Below are positions 14,119 through 18,049 of a stretch of 18,049 bases of DNA, piece by piece. The stretch's first letter is position 1. Every line of letters starts with the position of its first letter. The notes beneath the pieces are model-generated. The model was not told where the DNA came from and made no database searches. It saw only the letters and a program-made list of their open reading frames with translations. The DNA is taken from positions 1-18,049 of the forward strand of contig QHNF01000055.1 of NCBI GenBank assembly GCA_003218345.1. The letters run 5' to 3'. The stretch is from Verrucomicrobiota bacterium (GTDB taxonomy: Bacteria > Verrucomicrobiota > Verrucomicrobiia > Chthoniobacterales > UBA10450). The position numbers and the translations under genes are program-made.

Positions 14119-14586
14119 ATGAAAACTCTCTGTGCATTTGCGTTTTGTCTGGTTTGCGCGGCGTCCCAAGGCCTCGCGAAACCACGACATTGCATGTTCC
14201 GGGTGCACGCACAAGCGAACCCTCAGGACACCGAGGTATTCGCGACATCTGTTCGCGCTCAAGTATCGGGAAAAAATGTGGCAATCGAAAAAATCGCTCG
14301 GATTTCTGAACATGACGTGATCGCCTTTTATCCTTACGCGGCCGCGAACGGAACCTACGGCGCGTTGTTCCAGCTCGACGAGCATGGGCGAATCGCCCTC
14401 GACGCCTTAAGCATTGAGCGCAAAGGCAGTCTGCTTTTTGTGTTCATCAACGGTCGTCCGATTACCGAGCTCGAAATCGACAAGCGCGTCTCCGACGGAA
14501 AAATCTATGTCCCTTCCGGAATAACTTCGGCCGACGTTGAACTGATGAAAAAAGACTGGCGCTTAATCGGACAAAGGAGGCGCTAA
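14119..14586 (+). CDS. Secreted hypothetical protein
   Basis: A 155-residue protein with a clear signal peptide, MKTLCAFAFCLVCAASQGLA, cleaved near residue 20. I do not recognise the family. The mature part starts with a strand containing HCMFRVHAQANPQDTEVF. It has a central FYPYAAANGTYGALFQLDEH region and ends with a compact unit: FVFINGRPITELEIDKRVSD, then GKIYVPSGITSADVELMKKD. That last unit has a strand-turn-strand-helix layout (x-x-NGR-x-[IV]-x-x-x-x-[IV]-D-x-x-[IV]-x-DG-x-[IL]-x-x-[PS]-x-G[IL]-T-x-x-[DE]) that loosely recalls the beta-alpha head domains of SecD-like proteins; this is a resemblance only. ATG 14119 is the obvious start because it begins the signal peptide. It stands alone, divergent from the BsuPI gene and convergent with the DUF4440 gene 46 bp downstream. 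Confidence 0.7.
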   Translation: MKTLCAFAFCLVCAASQGLAKPRHCMFRVHAQANPQDTEVFATSVRAQVSGKNVAIEKIARISEHDVIAFYPYAAANGTYGALFQLDEHGRIALDALSIERKGSLLFVFINGRPITELEIDKRVSDGKIYVPSGITSADVELMKKDWRLIGQRRR

Positions 14587-14632
14587 ATATTTACCGGGGA
14601 TTAACTGCCGTTTCTTGTGCGGCTACTGCCTG

Positions 14633-15010
14633 TCAATAGCCATGGCGATAAAGCAAAACATCGGTGAATCGAATTCTCATCACGATCCGCCCGTTTTTAT
14701 CGCTGATCTCGTTCAAGCCTCGAGCGAGCGCCACCGACGCATAGAATTTAATTTTTATGTTCTGCAAATACTGCGAATACGGAAGCGGTTTGCTCAAGCC
14801 TTCCAGTAGCTGGCTTTTCGTGCGCAGTTCGCCTTTCCAGCTTGAGTCCATCAAATCATCGGCCAAGATTCGCTCGAGAGTTGTGAGGTCGCGCTCGACT
14901 AATACTCGTAGCCACTCATGTTCGATCCGAAGAACCGTGCGTTCACCGCGATCTTGCAGACGTATTTCATGGCCAAACGCCAGCGGCGTGAAGGTCGACA
15001 GTGCAATCAC
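14633..15010 (-). CDS. DUF4440 / SnoaL-like (NTF2-fold) protein, probably exported
   Basis: A 125-residue protein as drawn from GTG 15010. The core IEHEWLRVLVERDLTTLERI-LADDLMDSSWKGEL-RTKSQLLEGL follows the NTF2-like DUF4440 pattern: E-x-x-W-x-x-a-x-x-x-x-D-x-x-x-L-x-x-[IL]-x-a-D-D, then a G-x-x-x-[TS]-K and an L-x-x-L helix. The last strands are IVMRIRFTDVLLYRHGY. Members are small-molecule-binding or enzyme-like folds with varied and often unknown roles. The N-terminus is odd. The open frame upstream of GTG reads RIIASLVIALSTFTPLAFGH, a good signal peptide, but has no ATG/GTG/TTG to start it. The nearby ATG 15042 is out of frame. Either the GTG gives a truncated signal, an ATT codon is used, or an indel has occurred. 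Confidence 0.6.
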   Translation of the reverse strand: MIALSTFTPLAFGHEIRLQDRGERTVLRIEHEWLRVLVERDLTTLERILADDLMDSSWKGELRTKSQLLEGLSKPLPYSQYLQNIKIKFYASVALARGLNEISDKNGRIVMRIRFTDVLLYRHGY

Positions 15011-15046
15011 GAGCGACGCAATAATTCTTCCTGAAGTTTCATAAAA

Positions 15047-16111
15047 ATGCTCCTTTCTAAAAGCCGACGGCGCATGAAGCTTGCGTTAGCAACAACGTTT
15101 TTCGGGGTCGCCTTGATGCGTTCCACGATGATGGGACAGAACCAGATTGTAGATCTTGTCTTGCCAACGGATAATGACGCCCTGTTCTCGGGTGGCGGCC
15201 CGACATTTTACCAATACGTCGAGCGCAACTACAACGGCGCGAAATCAACACCGTGGGAAGGCGGCCAATACGGTTTTGTGCGCGATCCAACCGGCACATC
15301 AGGCGGCGTGATTTATACCCGTTTTCACGAAGGAATCGATATCCGCGCCTTGCGCCGCGATGCGCACGGTGACCCGCTCGACGAAGTGCGCGCCATTGCC
15401 GATGGGAGAGTCGTGCACACTAACCTCGTGCCCAGTTACTCGAACTATGGAAAATACATTGTCATTGAACACCGCTGGGACGGCTCAAATTACTACAGTT
15501 TGTACGGACATCTGAGTTCGATCGCGGTGCGGCCCGACGATAGAGTGAAACGCGGCCGGCCTATCGCCGTGATGGGTTACACCGGAACGGGATTAAGCCA
15601 GGAACGCGCGCATCTCCATTTGGAATTAGATTTGATGCTCAGCGATCGATTCGAAGGGTGGTACAACGCGTTCTTCAAAAACGATCCCAACCACAACGGC
15701 ATCTACAATGGCATGAATCTGGCCGGCCTCGATATCGCGCGACTCTATCTTGCGCTCCGCAAGAATCCCTCACTCACAATTCCTGACTTCATCAAAACCG
15801 AAGAGATATTTTATAAAGTGACACTGCCTAAATCGCGGCATTTCGAACTGCCAAAGCTTTACCCCTGGATGCTCGCAGGGCCGGAGCGAAACGAGAAATC
15901 TTCGTGGGAAATCTCTTTTGCGCGCTCTGGCTTGCCCCTAAAAATGGGACTAAGCGAAAAACACGTGACGCAACCTGAGCTGAGTTACGTAAAGAAAGGC
16001 TCAATCGATAATTCCTATTTGAGCCGCGATGTAATCTCCGGCCGCGGCGCAAACGCGCATCTTACGGATTACGGCAGGCAGTTAATGCGACTGCTTGTTT
16101 ATCCCGACTAA
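15047..16111 (+). CDS. Secreted M23-family (LytM/lysostaphin-type) metallopeptidase
   Basis: A 354-residue protein with an N-terminal signal (KLALATTFFGVALMRSTMMG, about 11-30) and a Zn-peptidase domain at about 85-200. The M23 metal and catalytic residues are present: His94 and Asp98 in HEGID, His155 in LYGHLS, and the H-x-H pair His189/His191 in RAHLHLEL. IADGRVVHTN and YGKYIVIEHRWDG are the usual strands between. M23 enzymes cut peptidoglycan cross-links or act as LytM regulators of amidases. The intact H-x-x-x-D and H-x-H sets favour an active enzyme. The roughly 150-residue C-terminal part has no motif I recognise. ATG 15047 is used; ATG 15074, nine codons in, would start directly at the signal peptide and is nearly as likely. 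Divergent from the DUF4440 gene, with 36 bp between starts. Confidence 0.85.
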   Translation: MLLSKSRRRMKLALATTFFGVALMRSTMMGQNQIVDLVLPTDNDALFSGGGPTFYQYVERNYNGAKSTPWEGGQYGFVRDPTGTSGGVIYTRFHEGIDIRALRRDAHGDPLDEVRAIADGRVVHTNLVPSYSNYGKYIVIEHRWDGSNYYSLYGHLSSIAVRPDDRVKRGRPIAVMGYTGTGLSQERAHLHLELDLMLSDRFEGWYNAFFKNDPNHNGIYNGMNLAGLDIARLYLALRKNPSLTIPDFIKTEEIFYKVTLPKSRHFELPKLYPWMLAGPERNEKSSWEISFARSGLPLKMGLSEKHVTQPELSYVKKGSIDNSYLSRDVISGRGANAHLTDYGRQLMRLLVYPD

Positions 16112-16164
16112 GAAGATCGCGCACGTTTAAAATTCCAGGCGCGTCCAGAAAAACGCCTACTTTC

Positions 16165-16194
16165 AAACTTGACCGGTTAAAAGCAGTCAAGTTT
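16165..16194. terminator. Possible hairpin terminator between convergent genes
   Basis: AAACTTGAC (16165-16173) and GTCAAGTTT (16186-16194) form a 9-bp stem with a 12-nt loop. It lies between the M23 peptidase stop and the end of mog. T-runs are lacking, so strength is doubtful. Confidence 0.35.
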
Positions 16195-16207
16195 CCGATT
16201 CGCTGCA

Positions 16208-16690
16208 TCAACATGAAGTAGGAACGCGTTGCGCGAGTGCCACTCCGTGCGCAATTGCGCCTTGCACGAAACTGAGGCACTCCACGGCACCGCTCGGCTT
16301 TCCAGGAAGCGCGATCACCAGGGAAAGATCGACGATCGCGGCCAGACTGCGCGACAGGATTGAGTTGGGCGTAATCTTCATGGATTCAGCCCGCATCACT
16401 TCACCAAATCCGGGTATTTCGACTCGCATGATGGCGCGAATCGCTTCCGGCGTGACATCGCGCGGGCCGACTCCCGTCCCGCCAGTAGTCAAGATTAAGC
16501 TGCACCCTTGCTGAGAAAAGGAGCGAATTGTTTCCTGAATCCGTTCCGCGTTGTCTGGAATGAACGCTTCGGAAAGAACCTGCCAACCAGTCTTTCGCGC
16601 CGCTTCTCTCAGCGCTGGCCCGCCGAGATCGTCGTATTCACCTGCGCTCGCGCGATCGGAAATTGTGATGATGCCAACCTGTATTTGCAT
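16208..16690 (-). CDS. mog: Molybdopterin adenylyltransferase / MoaB-Mog family
   Basis: A 160-residue MoCF_biosynth-domain protein, beginning MQIQVGIITISDRASAGEYD (1-20), a typical start for MoaB/Mog. The molybdopterin-binding signature LTTGGTGVGPRDVTPEA lies at about 67-83, and LPGKPSGAVE at 128-137. Mog adenylylates molybdopterin before metal insertion, while MoaB is the close paralogue; sequence alone leaves the choice open. The open frame extends to a TTG at 16735, adding 15 residues (MDEICDLYGAPLQIK) that do not fit the family, so ATG 16690 is preferred. The gene follows moaC on the same strand at the end of the Moco cluster, but 137 bp and a strong hairpin lie between them. Confidence 0.88.
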   Translation of the reverse strand: MQIQVGIITISDRASAGEYDDLGGPALREAARKTGWQVLSEAFIPDNAERIQETIRSFSQQGCSLILTTGGTGVGPRDVTPEAIRAIMRVEIPGFGEVMRAESMKITPNSILSRSLAAIVDLSLVIALPGKPSGAVECLSFVQGAIAHGVALAQRVPTSC

Positions 16691-16764
16691 TTTTATTTGT
16701 AGCGGTGCTCCATAAAGGTCGCAAATCTCATCCAATGAGGGACGGCTTGGGCAGCCATCTATCT

Positions 16765-16794
16765 AAGAGTGACGGCTGAGAAGCCGTCACTCTT
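16765..16794. terminator. Strong stem-loop between moaC and mog (attenuator, terminator or dispersed repeat)
   Basis: AAGAGTGACGGCT (16765-16777), loop GAGA, and AGCCGTCACTCTT (16782-16794) give a perfect 13-bp stem. A further partial copy of the GACGGCT motif starts at 16741. On the plus strand TCTTTGTCT follows. On the minus strand, which is the transcribed one here, the sequence after the stem is only weakly T-rich. It may reduce mog expression relative to moaAC or mark an RNA end. Confidence 0.5.
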
Positions 16795-16827
16795 TGTCTA
16801 AACAATGGCGACACTCATACACCGCCG

Positions 16828-17280
16828 CTACAGTTGTCGCTTTGTTTTCTCGATCAAGCGGATATCAGAAAGTTGCATCCGATTATCCACCGCTTTGCAC
16901 ATGTCATAGATGGTAAGCAGCGCGATAGTGACACCGGTAAGCGCTTCCATTTCGACTCCGGTTTGGGCAACTGTTCGGGCAGTACAAGTCACTTCGGCGC
17001 CGCTTTGCGATGTCACAATGTCGATCTTAACTTCGCTTAGCGGCAAAGTGTGGCAAAGCGGAATGAGATGCGCAGTCCGCTTGGCGGCCTGAATCCCAGC
17101 AATCCGCGCGGTCGCAAGGACATTGCCCTTCGCGATTTGATCTTTCGAAATAAGGTCGAGTGTCTTGCGCTGGAGCTTGATTTTGCCCCTGGCGATCGCA
17201 GTGCGCGCGCTCAACAGCTTGGCCGAGACGTCGACCATTTGCGCCCGGCCATCGGCGCCGATGTGGGTGAGGCGCCTCAT
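16828..17280 (-). CDS. moaC: Cyclic pyranopterin monophosphate synthase MoaC
   Basis: A 150-residue protein, normal length for MoaC, which converts the MoaA product 3',8-cyclo-GTP to cyclic pyranopterin monophosphate (the first committed Moco intermediate). The start MRRLTHIGADGRAQMVDVSA is typical. Conserved blocks include KGNVLATARIAGIQAAKRTA with Lys51 and Lys67, HLIPLCHTLPL (71-81), GVEMEALTGV (108-117) and IYDMCKAVD (124-132) with Asp126. These include the lysine and aspartate known to be catalytic in the family. ATG 17280 follows the moaA stop (TGA 17286-17284) with only a TTG codon between. TTG 17283 would add one residue. The tight junction indicates co-translation with moaA. Confidence 0.95.
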   Translation of the reverse strand: MRRLTHIGADGRAQMVDVSAKLLSARTAIARGKIKLQRKTLDLISKDQIAKGNVLATARIAGIQAAKRTAHLIPLCHTLPLSEVKIDIVTSQSGAEVTCTARTVAQTGVEMEALTGVTIALLTIYDMCKAVDNRMQLSDIRLIEKTKRQL

Positions 17281-17283
17281 CAA

Positions 17284-18049
17284 TCAGCCACCGATTGCGA
17301 TCATTTTGCGGCCCGGCTTGTAATTATCGCGAAAATCATGCTGCTCAGGCTTTCGATCGACGACGTCCAGGAAAAAGTCCTTCAGCTCTTGATCACTTGC
17401 GCCGGCACGCAGTGGTTTCATGATGTCGAATTCGAGATAGCTGCCAAGGCAAGGCCGCAATTTCCCGTCGCACGTAAGGCGAAGTTTGTTGCAACTCTCG
17501 CAAAAGTGAAGGTTGGTCATCGCGCCAATAAAACCGATCCGCTGCTGGCGGCCGGGAATCTGATAATACGTGGCGGGTCCGTTCGTTCGAAACTCCGGCT
17601 TCGGAATCAAACTGCCATAATGCGCTTCGATCCGTCGCTTCGCCTCAACGGCCGAAATAAAATTTTCTTCGTCGAGGACTTCTCTCGTGCTGACGGGCAT
17701 CATTTCAATAAAACGCAGGATCAAATTACGCGCCGCGGCAAACTCAGTCAGAGGAATCAATTGATCCTCATTTCGCCCGCGCATCAGGACGGTATTTAAT
17801 TTGATCTGGTGGAATCCTGCAGTGATGGCCGCGTCAATCCCCGCGAGGACTTGCGTGTGCAGATCGCGTCCGGTGATTTCAGAATAAACCTGCCGATCCA
17901 GCGTATCGAGCGAGATGTTGACCGATCTGACATCAGCAGTTTGCAAAGCTTGAGCCATTGTCACCTGCGGCTCGACTTCGCGCGCCAGGAGCGTCCCATT
18001 CGTGGAAAGACCGATGTCGTGAAGGCCCGAGATTCTCGGAAGTTCCCGA
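17284..18049 (-). CDS. moaA: GTP 3',8-cyclase MoaA, C-terminal part (runs off the right edge)
   Basis: The open frame continues through the right edge, giving 254 residues of MoaA. This radical-SAM enzyme turns GTP into 3',8-cyclo-GTP with two [4Fe-4S] clusters. The visible part begins RELPRISGLHDIGLSTNGTL, mid radical-SAM barrel with the STNG strand, and continues SVNISLDTLDRQVYSEITGR. The C-terminal cluster ligands are C-x2-C-x13-C in FCESCNKLRLTCDGKLRPCL. The terminal Gly-Gly (MIAIGG) needed in the family is present. The N-terminal C-x3-C-x2-C radical-SAM motif lies outside the window. An internal GTG at 17964 is not the start. It heads the moaA-moaC-mog arrangement seen here. Confidence 0.95.
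   Translation of the reverse strand, partial: RELPRISGLHDIGLSTNGTLLAREVEPQVTMAQALQTADVRSVNISLDTLDRQVYSEITGRDLHTQVLAGIDAAITAGFHQIKLNTVLMRGRNEDQLIPLTEFAAARNLILRFIEMMPVSTREVLDEENFISAVEAKRRIEAHYGSLIPKPEFRTNGPATYYQIPGRQQRIGFIGAMTNLHFCESCNKLRLTCDGKLRPCLGSYLEFDIMKPLRAGASDQELKDFFLDVVDRKPEQHDFRDNYKPGRKMIAIGG

Noticed and set aside
13518..14195. Longer version of the BsuPI gene starting at 14195
   Set aside because: The extra 48 residues read through a palindrome and the divergent gene's start, while ATG 14051 begins a clean signal peptide.
17050..17799. 249-codon open frame on the plus strand over moaC/moaA
   Set aside because: It spans two well-supported minus-strand genes and shows no domain pattern of its own.

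Overview
The window looks like chromosomal DNA of a Gram-negative, LPS-bearing soil-type bacterium. The best guess is a member of Verrucomicrobiota (Chthoniobacterales/Spartobacteria-like). This rests on LptE and BamD homologues (outer membrane), a GldAFG/DUF4340 ABC module, many small secreted proteins, TTG/GTG starts, weak Shine-Dalgarno sites, and intergenic palindromes and heptamer tandem repeats of the kind seen in such genomes. The lineage is an inference; no rRNA or other decisive marker is present.

Layout. At the left edge (1-285, minus) is the N-terminus of the 2-oxoglutarate dehydrogenase E1 gene sucA. Diverging from it is an HtrA-like periplasmic serine protease (378-1685), whose 5' coding region contains a structured palindromic repeat. 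Next comes a plus-strand ABC export module (1737-7202): GldA-like ATPase, GldF-like permease, GldG-family auxiliary protein and a membrane-anchored protein with four tandem DUF4340-like units. A convergent ubiE/menG methyltransferase follows (7269-7970, minus). Then come a small, very basic repeat protein (8121-8576, plus) and tRNA-Leu(CAG) (8658-8739, minus). A minus-strand envelope operon runs from 11473 down to 8835: BamD-like lipid-free TPR protein, LptE lipoprotein and a kinesin-light-chain-type TPR protein, with tightly coupled junctions.

From 11617 the genes are mostly small single units: a DUF72 protein (+), a PHP-family histidinol-phosphatase-like protein (-), a secreted BsuPI-domain protein (-), a secreted protein of unknown function (+), a DUF4440/NTF2-like protein (-) and a secreted M23 metallopeptidase (+). 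The right end is a minus-strand molybdenum-cofactor cluster, moaA (cut by the window edge), moaC and mog.

Themes. Most genes serve the cell envelope: protein quality control, OMP and LPS assembly, ABC export and peptidoglycan hydrolysis. The rest are central metabolism or cofactor genes. The most unusual signal is the repeat content. Three heptanucleotide tandem arrays of unrelated sequence (2688-2729, 12539-12653, 13468-13495), a three-hairpin palindromic element (404-527) and several short palindromes lie at gene boundaries. In at least two places they appear to have become coding sequence or supplied a stop codon. I found no CRISPR array, prophage, transposase or obvious defence system.
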